From contig NZ_BCUA01000008.1 in NCBI RefSeq assembly GCF_001591045.1, positions 1 to 64,000 on the forward strand: 64,000 nt of DNA, in the 5' to 3' direction. The notes below the pieces were generated by a model. The model was not told the DNA's origin. It was given only the letters and a program-made list of their open reading frames with translations, and ran no database searches. Below are positions 9,803 through 19,524 of the stretch, piece after piece. This stretch comes from Sphingopyxis granuli NBRC 100800 (GTDB lineage Bacteria > Pseudomonadota > Alphaproteobacteria > Sphingomonadales > Sphingomonadaceae). Every line of letters starts with the position of its first letter. Positions within the stretch are counted from its first letter, which is position 1. The translations under genes and the position numbers were made by a program.

Positions 9803-12277
9803 TCAGAAGCGATAGCGGCCCGTGACGGTCCAATAACGGTCGGGACCGTAATAGCCGCTGAGGCGCTGGACCGTGCCGCCGACGTTCTGAATGATCGAAT
9901 TGTCCGAATAGATCTTGCGGAACAGGTTGCTGACCGTGCCCGTGATATCGAGACGCTCGTCCCTGGTACGATAGGTCAGCGTCAGCCCGACGACGGTGCG
10001 GCCGCCGACGCGGTTGCGGTTGAAGGCGTCGGTATAATAGCCGCTCTGATACGTGACCGAACCGCCCGGATAGAGATAGCCGGACGAACCGAGGTCGAAG
10101 CCATAATAGCCATAGAGCGACGCCTTGTTGCGCGGCGTGCGCGGCACTTCGTTGCCCGACAGGTCGCGGAAATAGAGCGGGTTGATCGTCTGGTTGTCCG
10201 GGTCGTCGCCCACCGTAGGCGGCTGCGTGATGTCGATGACGCCACAGCTGGTCGAACCGACGACGGGAGGACAGAAGCTCTTAAAGGTCGGATGAAGATA
10301 GGTATAGGTCGCGACGATGTTGGAATGGACGTTCGGCCGCCACGTCACCTGCATTTCGGCGCCGTAGATTTCCGCGAGCCTGGCGTTGGTGAAGGTGGAG
10401 AATACTGGCCCCAACGATGGCTCCGTGCGCGGCGGGACGGGCGGCAGGATGTTGGCCGAACTGATCGGAATCTGCATGTCGTGGAACTTCTGATAGAAGA
10501 TCGACCCATCGAACCGCAGCCCGCCCGCCGTATAGTTTCCGCCGATTTCATAGACGTCGAGATGCTGGGAATCGGAGATGTTATAGGGCGGAAGCCCCTG
10601 CCCCAGCGTGAAGGCGGACGACTGATAGCCGCGCGAATAGCTGAGATAGAGCTGGTCGCCCGACGACGGCCGCCACGCCAGCGCCGCCCGGCCCGACAGG
10701 CCGCGATCGCGCCGGAACGGGTTCGCCGAATGCACGGCGGGGCTGACGTCGCTCGCATAGAAAGGCGGGTAGTAATAAATATAGCGGAAGTCGGTCAGCG
10801 CTTCCTTTTCGTCCCACGTATGCCGCAGGCCGCCGTCGAAGCGGATCGTGTCGGTGATGTCGTAGGTGACGTTGCCGAACAGGGCGGTCGAACGGATGTC
10901 GTATATGTTGCGCTGCTCGAATTCGGCCTTGAGCGGGTTGCCGCCGGGGATGATTCCGCCGCCGCCGCCCTCGACCAGCACGTCGTCGGCGCCGGGAATC
11001 GCTTCCCAATAATGCTCGTTGAAATGCTGGTTGAAATAATAGGCGCCGAGAATTCAGCTCAGCCGCGATCCCGGCTTGCTTTCCAGCCGCGCTTCCTGCG
11101 ACCAGAAGTGGTTATCATTCTCGTAATTGCTCGTATATTGGGTCGGCACGATCGTGCCGGGGGCAAAGGGGTCGGTCGGCGCCGCCGCGTAGCTGGAGCG
11201 CGAGGTCAGGTCGCGATCCGCCGTTCCGGTCGAGACATAGGTCTGGTAGCCGCCGACATAATAGAGCGTCGCGAAGCCGAGATCGAGGTCGGCGTTGGTG
11301 ATCGTCTGGAAATTGTCCCGCAACCGGTCATAGCCGACGGTATCGACGTTGATCTGATAGGGCTCGGTCGCCGTCGGACCCGTATATCCATATTGCGGAT
11401 TGGGCGACAGGCCGCCGAACACGGGACCCGCGCTGTTATAGCTCGTCATCGTCGGATAACCCGGCTGATTGCTATAGCGGAAGGTCGTCGACCGGTTGCG
11501 GATATGAAACCCGCCGATCCGCCACTCGAGTTGCAGTTCGACATAGAGATTCTTGACCGCGAAGCCCGCGTCCTGCAGGCCCAGCGAACCCGGCGCCAGA
11601 TTCTTCATGATGCTTGGCGTGATGTAGCGCTGCGCCCCCAGACGGAAACCGAGGTTGTCGGTGATCGGCCCCGAAATGTTCATGCCGTAATTATAGGCGC
11701 CTTCGCGACCGATGCCGACCTGCGCCTGACCGACGAATTCAGGCGTCGGCGCGCGCGACTGGACGTTGATCGCCCCGGCGAGCGCGTTGCGCCCATAGGT
11801 GGTTCCGGCCGGACCGCGCGTGAACTGGACATTGCCGCCGAACAGCGTGCTTTCCGCGATATTCGAAGGCACCAGGTTGATGAAGCCGTCGACATATTGG
11901 ATGACGGTATTCTCTTGGCCGAGCAGAGTCTGCGCGGTCTGGCGGCCGACACCGCGCACGTTGATGCCGAAATCCTCGGTGAAATTGAATCCGGGCTGGA
12001 TGTCCAGCAACTGGCGGGCGGTCCCGACACCGGCGAGGTTGCGCTGTTCGGCGGTGATGACCGCCTTCGACTGCGACGATTCGAGAAGTTTCTGGAAGCG
12101 GCTGCCCGACACGACGATCGCGCGTTCCTCGACCACATCCTTCCTCTGCGCGGTCTCGGCATCCTCCGCCCGATCGCCCGCCTCCGGCGCCTCCTGCGCC
12201 ATTCCGGCGAGCGGCGACGCCGCCAGCATCATGGCAAAATATGCACCGCCTGCGCGCAAAAATCCTTTCGACCGCAT
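9803..12277 (-). pseudogene. TonB-dependent receptor, interrupted by in-frame TGA
   Basis: An outer-membrane TonB-dependent receptor of 824 codons. The start at 12277 follows GGGGAGGA. A signal peptide ending near GMAQEAPEAG, a plug domain (VVSGSRFQKLLESS...TARQLLDIQPGFNF) and a beta-barrel to the usual final YRF are all in one frame. Codon 408 (11054-11056) is TGA in the context GSRLS-stop-ILGAYYF, where the family normally has Trp (TGG). One base change therefore explains the break, and the rest is intact. It would yield a truncated, non-functional barrel unless the stop is read through or is a sequencing error. It is divergent from the SDR gene and carries a copy of the shared upstream motif. 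Confidence 0.85.
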
Positions 12278-12318
12278 AAATCCTCCCCTGTTGCCCATTC
12301 ATCGGGTGCCGATGATGA

Positions 12319-12332
12319 CACACCATATTTCT
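12319..12332 (-). promoter_or_regulatory. Shared motif site 2 (AGAA-N7-GTG variant)
   Basis: On the minus strand AGAA-ATATGGT-GTG preceded by TTTTTG, 41 bp upstream of the TonB receptor start. Confidence 0.4.
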
Positions 12333-12628
12333 CAAAAATACTCTGAACCGATTCGATCTCTCCGTCAATATCTGGATTTTAGGGCGGAATAGAGGCAGAC
12401 AATCTCCCGATTATGCCTTCGCCACAAGCACATACCTTTATTCTTATCCGGCGTTATGCCAGCCCCGCCGACTGTGGGCCGCCCATCAGGCCGACACCAA
12501 CCCGGTGATTGTCCCGACCCAAGCCGGCCCGCCTCGCCCGCCGTCGCGGGAAAAACGCCGATAGAGATTTTAGGAATGCAATATATGCGGATATTATCTG
12601 CAATTAGTAACGGTATCGAATCATATTG

Positions 12629-12642
12629 AGAAAATAGGTTTG
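12629..12642 (+). promoter_or_regulatory. Shared motif site 3 (AGAA-N7-TTG variant)
   Basis: AGAA-AATAGGT-TTG preceded by ATATTG, 55 bp upstream of the SDR start at 12698 and pointing to it. Confidence 0.45.
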
Positions 12643-12697
12643 CAATATCCGGCATCGGGGATAGAGCATTGGCGTCGAGTTGCCGGGGAGAGGTCGA

Positions 12698-13603
12698 ATG
12701 CGCGAATTTGAAGGCAGAACCGCCGTGATCACCGGCGGGGCCAGCGGGATCGGTCTCGCCTTCGCTCACCTGTTCGGCCGGAACGGCTGCCGGATCATGC
12801 TCGCCGACATAGAATCGACCGCGCTCGACAGCGCGGTCGAGGGTCTGCGCAAGGCCGGCATCGCCGCTTTCGGCGAGATCGCCGACGTCGCCGACCCCGC
12901 GTCGGTCGAACGGCTCGCCGCGCGCACCTTCGACCGGTTCGGCAAGGTGCATCTGCTCTTCAACAACGCCGGCGTTTCGATTACAGGCCCGACCTGGCGG
13001 ATGAGTCCCGACGACTGGCGCTGGGTGTGGGACGTCAACGTCTGGGGCGTCGTCAATGGCATCCGGGCCTTCCTGCCCGCCATGATGGCCCATGGCGAGG
13101 AGGCGCATGTCATCAACACCGGCTCGCTCGCTTCCTTTTTCGGCAATGGCGATCATGCGCCCTATTGCTCGTCGAAGGCCGCGGTGCTCGGGATAAGCCA
13201 GTCGCTCTACAGCGAAATGAGGGCAATGAAGACGCGGGTCGGCGTCACGATCGTCTGTCCGGGCATGGTGGCGACGCGGATTCACCAGAGCTGGCGCAAC
13301 CGCCCCGACGCGGATCGGCCCTGGAGCGATCGCGAATATGCCGACCTCGCGTTCCGGGAAGGCAGCGAGGCCTTCCAGGGCGCCGGCCTCTCGCCCGACG
13401 TGATCGCCGAGGCGACACTGGACGCGGTTCGCAACGATCGCTTCTATTCCTTCTCTGGCGACCGCTGGCCTTTCTTCATACGCGGCGCGCTGGAGCCGAC
13501 GCTGCGCGGCGACAATCCCCCGGTCGCGACCTGGGGAGAAGACCGGCGGAGCGAGGAGGAGCGCGCGCCCGCCCCATGGGCGGCCGCGGCAAGCGGGGCA
13601 TAG
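12698..13603 (+). CDS. Short-chain dehydrogenase/reductase
   Basis: A 301-residue classical SDR with NAD(P) motif TGGASGIG at residues 13-20, NNAG, the catalytic Ser region NTGSLASFFG and the YxxxK pair in PYCSSKAA. The start at 12698 follows GGGGAGAGG. A C-terminal extension beyond the usual 250 residues ends in an Ala-rich tail. SDRs of this type interconvert secondary alcohols and ketones. The next gene, a PhyH dioxygenase, starts 4 bp after its stop, so the two are very likely cotranscribed. The substrate is unknown; a secondary alcohol from polymer or lipid breakdown would fit the context. Confidence 0.87.
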   Translation: MREFEGRTAVITGGASGIGLAFAHLFGRNGCRIMLADIESTALDSAVEGLRKAGIAAFGEIADVADPASVERLAARTFDRFGKVHLLFNNAGVSITGPTWRMSPDDWRWVWDVNVWGVVNGIRAFLPAMMAHGEEAHVINTGSLASFFGNGDHAPYCSSKAAVLGISQSLYSEMRAMKTRVGVTIVCPGMVATRIHQSWRNRPDADRPWSDREYADLAFREGSEAFQGAGLSPDVIAEATLDAVRNDRFYSFSGDRWPFFIRGALEPTLRGDNPPVATWGEDRRSEEERAPAPWAAAASGA

Positions 13604-13607
13604 GGCG

Positions 13608-14426
13608 ATGTTCCGCACCCCCGACGCGGCCGAGCTGGCCTGTCATGAGGAGCATCTCGCACGCGAAGGCTATGTCATCGTTCCCGAGCTTCTCGACGCC
13701 GCGGGATGCGGGACGGTGCTGGCGGCGATGCAGGCCCTCCACGCACCGGAGGCTTTTGGCGACAACGACTTCACGGGCTTTCGCACGAAGCGGGTGTTCA
13801 ATCTGTTCGCCCGGACGCGCGCGCTCGATCCGCTGCTCCTTAACCCCGCCCTGCTCCGTCTCGTCCGCGCGATACTGGGGCCCGAAGCCCAGCTTTCGAT
13901 CGCTTCGACGATGGAAATCCATCCCGACGAGACACCGCAGGCGCTGCACCGCGACGATGCCTATTTCCCCGTCAATCCGCATCCGCCGCTGGTCGTCAAT
14001 ACGATGTGGGCGCTCTCCGACTTCACCGAGGCGAACGGCGGAACGCGGATCGTCCCCGGATCGCACCGCAAGCCCGGCCCGGTCGACCCGGCCGCCGCGT
14101 CGATCGCGGTAGAGATGCCACGCGGATCGGTACTGCTGTGGGATGGCCAGCTGTGGCACGGCGGCGGCGCGAACCGCACAGGCGAACCGCGTTTCGGCGT
14201 CTCGCTGAATTTCTGCCGCGGCTGGATCCGGCAGCAGGAAAACCAGTATCTCAGCCTCGATCCGGCGCTCGTTCGCATGCTGCCCGACGAGGTGCAGAAA
14301 CTGCTCGGCTACGACATATGCCAGTTCGTCGGCTGGGTGGACGGCCGCCATCCAATGCGCGCCATCGTTCCCGAGGTCCGTGCGCGCATCCACGCCGGCC
14401 TCCATCGCGAGACGTCGGCGCGCTAA
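13608..14426 (+). CDS. Phytanoyl-CoA dioxygenase (PhyH) family protein
   Basis: A 272-residue Fe(II)/2-oxoglutarate oxygenase. The iron ligands His114 and Asp116 (LHRDDAYF) and His184 (LWHGGGANRTG) are present, and Arg195 (GEPRFGVSL) is the likely 2-oxoglutarate contact. PhyH proteins hydroxylate acyl-CoAs or small molecules next to a carbonyl, which lets branched chains be degraded. It is cotranscribed with the preceding SDR. The precise substrate cannot be inferred. Confidence 0.85.
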   Translation: MFRTPDAAELACHEEHLAREGYVIVPELLDAAGCGTVLAAMQALHAPEAFGDNDFTGFRTKRVFNLFARTRALDPLLLNPALLRLVRAILGPEAQLSIASTMEIHPDETPQALHRDDAYFPVNPHPPLVVNTMWALSDFTEANGGTRIVPGSHRKPGPVDPAAASIAVEMPRGSVLLWDGQLWHGGGANRTGEPRFGVSLNFCRGWIRQQENQYLSLDPALVRMLPDEVQKLLGYDICQFVGWVDGRHPMRAIVPEVRARIHAGLHRETSAR

Positions 14427-14439
14427 TATGGTGGAATCA

Positions 14440-14660
14440 AAGTTCTTGTCATCATTGTCACCCCGGGCTTGACCCGGGATGACGGAATCGATGTGGCGAA
14501 CTTCAGTTCCAGGTGACTATACCCCAATGACATCAGACGGACTCGTACCCGCAAGCGGCGAAGCCGCGCGGCAATCCAGAGTAGGCTTAAAACGCCCTGG
14601 ATTACTTCGCCGCCCCCAATGGCGATGCCATTCCGTCGCCACGGTCCGGGCGCCGCCGGC
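14440..14660. repeat. Dispersed hairpin repeats between convergent genes
   Basis: Contains the palindrome TCACCCCGGGCTTGACCCGGG near 14458-14480. At 14552-14603 it contains the inverted form of the left-edge repeat (CGCGGCAATCCAGAG) paired with CTGGATT. Such elements recur between genes in sphingomonads and may act as transcript ends. No gene is seen. Confidence 0.5.
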
Positions 14661-14667
14661 GCTTCCC

Positions 14668-15474
14668 TCACCCGCCGAATTGCGTCTTTCCGGCGGCTGT
14701 CATCCCGGCGTCGATCACCAGATCGTGGCAGTTGACGAAAGCCCCCTCGTCGCTGGCGAGATAGAGCGCGCCATAGGCGATGTCGCGCGGCAGGCCCGCG
14801 CGGCGCAGCGGCGTCGCATTCGCCAGGTTGCGCTGAAGCTTGGCCATCGTCGCCTCGACCCGCTCGCCCTCCATTCCCGCCGCCCTTTCCGATCCGCCGA
14901 AGAAGATCGGCGTCGCGATGCCGCCGGGCGCGATGCTGTTGACCCGCACGCCGAAGGGCGCCAGCTCGATGCCCGCGACCTTCGTCAGGTGCCGGACGGC
15001 CGCCTTCGCGGGGCCATAGAGATATTCGCCGTAATCGGTTCGGAGCGCCGCGACGCTGGCATTGTTGATGATCGCGCCCGATTTCTGCGCCTTCATCACC
15101 GGCGCGGCATGTTTGATGCCGAACAGGACGCTGCCCAGCAGCAGGTTCATCGCATGATGGAATTCGTCGCCCGTTACCGTTTCCATCGCGCCGGGGGTGG
15201 GACCGCCGGCATTGTTGAACAGGCAATCGAGGCGACCGTGGGCGGAAAGCGCGGAATCGATCGCCGCCTTGATGTCGGCCTCCCTGGTGACGTCGCCCTG
15301 GACGAAGCGGGCTGAGGGCCCGACCCGCGCCGCGATCTCCTGTCCCTTGTCGGCATTGCGGCCCGTGAATACGACCCTCGCGCCCTCCTGGACGAACAAT
15401 TCGACCGTCGCCTCGCCGATCCCGCTGGTGCCGCCGGTGATCACCGCCACCTTGCCTTCAAGGCGCTGCCCCAT
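14668..15474 (-). CDS. Short-chain dehydrogenase/reductase, last gene of pva-like operon
   Basis: A 268-residue classical SDR with TGGTSGIG at residues 14-21, NNAGG, a Ser in INNASVAAL and YxxxK in YLYGPAKAAV. It starts 12 bp after the acyl-CoA ligase stop on the same strand, so it is the distal gene of the operon that begins with the oph-like hydrolase. It may oxidise or reduce hydroxy/keto groups on activated fragments. The three-gene pva operon described in Sphingopyxis sp. 113P3 does not include this gene as I recall it. Confidence 0.86.
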   Translation of the reverse strand: MGQRLEGKVAVITGGTSGIGEATVELFVQEGARVVFTGRNADKGQEIAARVGPSARFVQGDVTREADIKAAIDSALSAHGRLDCLFNNAGGPTPGAMETVTGDEFHHAMNLLLGSVLFGIKHAAPVMKAQKSGAIINNASVAALRTDYGEYLYGPAKAAVRHLTKVAGIELAPFGVRVNSIAPGGIATPIFFGGSERAAGMEGERVEATMAKLQRNLANATPLRRAGLPRDIAYGALYLASDEGAFVNCHDLVIDAGMTAAGKTQFGG

Positions 15475-15486
15475 GATTCGTCTCCC

Positions 15487-17061
15487 TCAATAAGTCGCGG
15501 ATTCGTCCGCCAGGCGGTCCTGAAGCTCGCGCTTCAATATCTTGCCGATCGCGCTGCGCGGCAGTTCGTCGACGATGCGCACATCGGCCAGCCGCTGCAT
15601 CTTGCCCAGCCGCGCATTGGCGAAATCGCGCAATTCGCCGCCGCCGACCGTCGCGCCCGCGGCCAGCGTGACGAAGCCGACGGGCGTCTCGCCCCACTGG
15701 CGCGATGCGGCGCCGATCACGGCCGCTTCGTCCACGGCGGGATGCTCGCGCAATATCTCTTCGAGATCGACCGGATAAATGTTGAACCCGCCCGACACGA
15801 TCATGTCCTTCCGGCGCCCGATCAGCGTGAAGAAGCCTTCCGCGTCGACCATCGCCAGGTCGCCGGTGCGGATGAAGCGCTCGCCCTCGGGGCTGATCCA
15901 TTCGGCCTCGGCGGTCTTCGCGGGTTGATTGTAATAGCCGGTCATCATCGCGCCCGATCGGCCCACGACCTCGCCGACCTCGCCTGCGCCGAGGAGCCGG
16001 CCCTGCCCGTCGATCAGGCGGATGTCGTGTCCGGGCATCGGCTGGCCGACGGTGGCCAGCTTGTCGGGATGCTCGTGCGCTACGAGCATGCAGGACCCGC
16101 CGCCCTCGGTCATGCCATAATATTCGATCAGCCCTCCCGGCCAGCGCTTCAGCACCTCGGCCTTCAATTCGGCGGAGAAAGGTGCCGATGTCGCGAATTT
16201 GAGCTGGAAGCTCGACAGGTCGAACTTGTCGAAATCGGGAACGTCGAGGATGCGGCGATATTGGACGGGGACGAGCATCGTATGGGTGACGCGATGGCGC
16301 TCGGCCAGTTCCAGATAGCGCCTGGCGTCGAATTTGGGCATCAGCACGACCGTGCCGCCGCCCGCCAGCGCCGGAATGAAATGGACGAGGGTCGTGTTCG
16401 AATAGAGCGGGGTCGAGACGAGCGCCACCGCGTCCGGCCCGAATCCCGGCGGGTCGGCCGGATTGTTGTGAGGCCAGCGCATGCGGTGCGACTGCACGAT
16501 CCCCTTCGGCGTGCCCGTCGTCCCGGAGGAATAGATGATGTTGAAGGGCAGGTCGGGATCGATCTCGACCGATTGCAACGCCGATGCGTCTTCGGGTAGC
16601 CAGGCCGCGATCGCCTCGCCCTTCGCCCCCTCCTCCAAAGCGATGCGCCGGGCTCGCAGGCCGGGCTCCACGGGCGCCAGCGTCGCCGACACGGCGGCAT
16701 CGGCGAACAGGTGGCTCGCGCCGCAATCGTCGAGCATCGCCGCAAGCTGGGCCGGCGTCGCCGAGGGGGCGAGCGGCGAAATCGCCGCGCCGGCGCGCAG
16801 GGTTCCGATGAACACCGCGGCATAATCGATGCTGCTGCTCGCGCAGATCGCCACCACCCCGCCGCGGCGCACGCCGTCGCGTTGCAGGCCGGCCGCCACG
16901 CAATCGGCAAGCCCGTCGAGTTCGGCATAGGTCGCCCGCGCATCGTCACAGACGATCGCGACATGCTCCGGGCGCTCCGCCGCCTGCAACGCCACGAAGT
17001 CCGCAAAAGTCCCGAAATCCCGCCCAATATATTCCGCCATCGCGGCGCTAGCCCCGCTCAT
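15487..17061 (-). CDS. AMP-forming acyl-CoA synthetase (class I ligase)
   Basis: A 524-residue ANL-superfamily ligase that adenylates a carboxylate and transfers it to CoA. The P-loop is IIYSSGTTGTPKGIV, the A5 region is EYYGMTEGGG, and the hinge and catalytic Lys are in the final motif RSAIGKILKREL. The start at 17061 (MSGASAAMAEYIG) overlaps the cytochrome c stop as ATGA, which implies translational coupling. Reading further upstream runs through the cytochrome c gene in another frame. In this operon it could activate carboxylates released by the upstream hydrolase. Confidence 0.9.
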   Translation of the reverse strand: MSGASAAMAEYIGRDFGTFADFVALQAAERPEHVAIVCDDARATYAELDGLADCVAAGLQRDGVRRGGVVAICASSSIDYAAVFIGTLRAGAAISPLAPSATPAQLAAMLDDCGASHLFADAAVSATLAPVEPGLRARRIALEEGAKGEAIAAWLPEDASALQSVEIDPDLPFNIIYSSGTTGTPKGIVQSHRMRWPHNNPADPPGFGPDAVALVSTPLYSNTTLVHFIPALAGGGTVVLMPKFDARRYLELAERHRVTHTMLVPVQYRRILDVPDFDKFDLSSFQLKFATSAPFSAELKAEVLKRWPGGLIEYYGMTEGGGSCMLVAHEHPDKLATVGQPMPGHDIRLIDGQGRLLGAGEVGEVVGRSGAMMTGYYNQPAKTAEAEWISPEGERFIRTGDLAMVDAEGFFTLIGRRKDMIVSGGFNIYPVDLEEILREHPAVDEAAVIGAASRQWGETPVGFVTLAAGATVGGGELRDFANARLGKMQRLADVRIVDELPRSAIGKILKRELQDRLADESATY

Positions 17062-17468
17062 TTGAGCTTTTCCAGATATTGGGCGATCGCCATGCGATCG
17101 GCGGCGGAGGCGACGGATGGATTGATCATCTTCGTCCCCGGCACCGTTTTCGCCGGATCGGCGATGTAGGCAATCATCTCTGCACGGGTCCAGACGCGGC
17201 CACTCTTCTGGAGCGCCGGCGAATAGGCATAGCCCGGACGCGTGCCCGCCTTCTTGCCCGCGACGCCGAACAGATTGGGCCCGACGCCGTGCGCCGCACC
17301 CGACGTCGTGGCATGGCATGCCACGCAACGGGCAAAGGCGGGCGGCGCGGCGGGCTTCGCCTTGGGTGCCGCCTGTCCCGGCACCGAAGCGATCCACAGC
17401 ATGGCAGCGCCCCCTGCTGCCAACGAAAGCGTGCGGATAAGGAAAGTCGCCATCATATATCGTTCCAT
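17058..17468 (-). CDS. Periplasmic cytochrome c (cytC-like)
   Basis: A 136-residue class I cytochrome c with an N-terminal signal segment (LSLAAGGAAMLWIASVPGQA), one heme site CVACH at residues 48-52 and a distal Met in PGTKMINPS. In the described pva operon a small cytochrome c accepts electrons from PVA dehydrogenase, and here the gene lies 70 bp after the dehydrogenase. A later in-frame ATG (17456 or 17453) has a better-placed GGAA and may be the true start. Its stop overlaps the ligase start. Confidence 0.9.
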   Translation of the reverse strand: MERYMMATFLIRTLSLAAGGAAMLWIASVPGQAAPKAKPAAPPAFARCVACHATTSGAAHGVGPNLFGVAGKKAGTRPGYAYSPALQKSGRVWTRAEMIAYIADPAKTVPGTKMINPSVASAADRMAIAQYLEKLK

Positions 17469-17538
17469 TATTCAGAAATGCAGCATGTCAAAGCTGGCAT
17501 CGGTCGGATGAACCGCGCCGAAACCGCTCGCCGTCCCG

Positions 17539-19524
17539 TCATTTGCCGTCTACGGAAAAGGCCATCAGGACATTGCCATCGGCGTTGCGCATGCTGGCAC
17601 CGCCGGTTGCCCCCGAACGACCCGCATAGCCGGAATGGACATAAACCATTCCGCCCGCGACCGTCGGCCCCCCGCCGTCCATGACGCCGCCATAGGCGGT
17701 TCGCCCGCTCAGCGTCATGATCGGTTCGCTGCCGGTGTCGACGTCCCAGACGATCTTGCCCGTTCCCGCGTCATAAGCGCGGAAATGACCGTCATAGGCG
17801 CCCGCGAAGACGATGCCGGGGATGACCGTGATCGCCTGCGACATCGCGCCGTGGCACCAGAAGCTGGTCCAGCGGCATTTCGGCGTCGGCGAATTGGGGC
17901 TGTTCCAGATGACCGCGCCGGTCGCGGGGTCGAGCGCCCACAGCCCGGGCTTGCCCTTCGGTCCGAGAACGATGTCGGAAATCGCAGCATAGACGCGCTC
18001 CTTGTCGGCGGCGAGACCGAATTCGACACCGCCAAGCGCGCTGCCCTCGCTCAACTGCCGTTCCCAGACGATACGACCGTCGAGCGGGCTGATGCCGAAG
18101 ACCTTGCCCGATTTCTGACCGACAAGCAGGATGTCGGTCCCGTCCGGCAGCGCATGCAGGATCACCGCGGCGCCGATCGAGAAGTCGGGTCCCAGCGGAT
18201 CGGGGCAATTCGCCGGCCGGTCCGGTCCGGTCCGCCAGCAGCCGTCGATATAATTGTCGTTGGGCGTAAGCTGGCGCGCCCAGCGGATCTCGCCGCTGTC
18301 CACGTCGATGGCCAACACCGAATCCGCATTGTCATAGGGCATGTCGGTATAGCTGTTCGACGTGCCGACATAGACGGCGCGGCGCTCGGGATCGATCGTC
18401 GGCGCGACCCAGATGGCGCCGCCCGACGGCCCCCACATTTCTTTGCCCGCGCTGTTGATCTTGAACGGCCGGGGTTCGGCCTCGGTGGTATAGCGTTTCC
18501 ACAGGATACGGCCCGTCACTGCATCGAGCGCGACGAGGGCGCCGCGGAACTTGCAGCAGACCCAGTCGGGCGATTGCGCGAACGCTTCGTTGCCCGACGA
18601 TATAGGCACGAAGATCTTGCCCTCCCAATAGACGAGCGAACCCGTCATCTGCAGGCCGGGCTGGTCGTCGATGACGGTTTTCCAGAGCTGCTTGCCGGTG
18701 TCGGCATCGATCGCGACCGCGCTCTTGGTCCAATCCGAATAGAAGAGCGCCGTGCGCGCCTGCGACCCTATCGGCATTTCTGCGGCGACGACGCTGGTTC
18801 GGGTCGCCGCTCCGGCGGCGTGGCGCCAATACACGCAGCCCGTCTTGGCATCGAGCGCATAGACGGCGCCCGACATGCTGGTGGTGAACAGCCTGTCGCC
18901 GATCACCGTCGCCTGTCCGTTCTTCGCGCCCGGATATTGGAACGCCCATTTCAGCTTCAGCTTCGGAACATCGGCTGCCGCGAGCCCCGGCTTCGGCTGA
19001 TAGTGCGCATTGTCGAGCGTGACGCTCCAGCCGTTCCACTGATGCTCGGCCGCCAGGTCAAGGGGGCGCGGCGGCGTGGCGCATTGCGGCGCGTCGAGCG
19101 GTGTTCCCTCGACGCCGTCGCCCCAGATCGCCTTGGGATCGACATCGGCCAAGGGGCCTGTGTCGACCTCGCTGACATGCCGCGCGATCGCGATCATCTC
19201 AGCGTCGGAAAGTCCCGCCGCCATCGGTACCATTGCGCCCGACTTCATCGAAGCCAGGATGAAGCTCGGCGGGTTCTTCGACAGCACTTCGCGCGTCGGC
19301 GTGCGATCGGTGGCATTGTCGTGGCAACTCGCGCAGCGGCTCTGATAAAGGGCGGCGCCGTCGGGCGTCGTCGCATGCGCGGGTGGCGGGCCGGCCTCTT
19401 CGGAGGGCGTCGCCGCGGCGTGAGCACAGGCGGCCGCCAGCAACGTGGCGGCAGCCCCAAGCAGCCATTTGTATTCGCGACGCGTTTCGCCGCGAGCGGC
19501 ATCGTTCGCAACCCGATACGCCAT
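17539..19524 (-). CDS. PQQ-dependent polyvinyl-alcohol-dehydrogenase-like quinohemoprotein
   Basis: A 661-residue exported enzyme. After a signal sequence with a lipobox-like Cys33, a cytochrome c domain holds CASCH at residues 64-68. From about residue 130 an eight-bladed quinoprotein propeller follows, with repeats such as GAVYALDAKTGCVYW. A vicinal Cys323-Cys324 pair (DWVCCKFRG) is typical of PQQ dehydrogenases. The architecture (N-terminal heme c plus PQQ propeller) matches PVA dehydrogenase, which oxidises secondary alcohols of PVA to beta-diketone and beta-hydroxyketone units. Its ATG overlaps the hydrolase stop as TGATG. Another secondary alcohol substrate remains possible. Confidence 0.85.
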   Translation of the reverse strand: MAYRVANDAARGETRREYKWLLGAAATLLAAACAHAAATPSEEAGPPPAHATTPDGAALYQSRCASCHDNATDRTPTREVLSKNPPSFILASMKSGAMVPMAAGLSDAEMIAIARHVSEVDTGPLADVDPKAIWGDGVEGTPLDAPQCATPPRPLDLAAEHQWNGWSVTLDNAHYQPKPGLAAADVPKLKLKWAFQYPGAKNGQATVIGDRLFTTSMSGAVYALDAKTGCVYWRHAAGAATRTSVVAAEMPIGSQARTALFYSDWTKSAVAIDADTGKQLWKTVIDDQPGLQMTGSLVYWEGKIFVPISSGNEAFAQSPDWVCCKFRGALVALDAVTGRILWKRYTTEAEPRPFKINSAGKEMWGPSGGAIWVAPTIDPERRAVYVGTSNSYTDMPYDNADSVLAIDVDSGEIRWARQLTPNDNYIDGCWRTGPDRPANCPDPLGPDFSIGAAVILHALPDGTDILLVGQKSGKVFGISPLDGRIVWERQLSEGSALGGVEFGLAADKERVYAAISDIVLGPKGKPGLWALDPATGAVIWNSPNSPTPKCRWTSFWCHGAMSQAITVIPGIVFAGAYDGHFRAYDAGTGKIVWDVDTGSEPIMTLSGRTAYGGVMDGGGPTVAGGMVYVHSGYAGRSGATGGASMRNADGNVLMAFSVDGK

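Larger units (their letters stand above)
12278..12697. other. Divergent promoter region, 420 bp
   Basis: Lower in GC than its neighbours and without a supported gene. It separates the TonB receptor pseudogene (minus) and an SDR (plus) and holds two motif copies, at 12319-12332 (minus) and 12629-12642 (plus), each pointing to its nearest gene. Confidence 0.6.

Noticed and set aside
11054-11056. Selenocysteine or programmed readthrough at the receptor TGA
   Set aside because: The family has Trp here, not Cys, and no downstream hairpin typical of a bacterial SECIS was evident; a point mutation is simpler.
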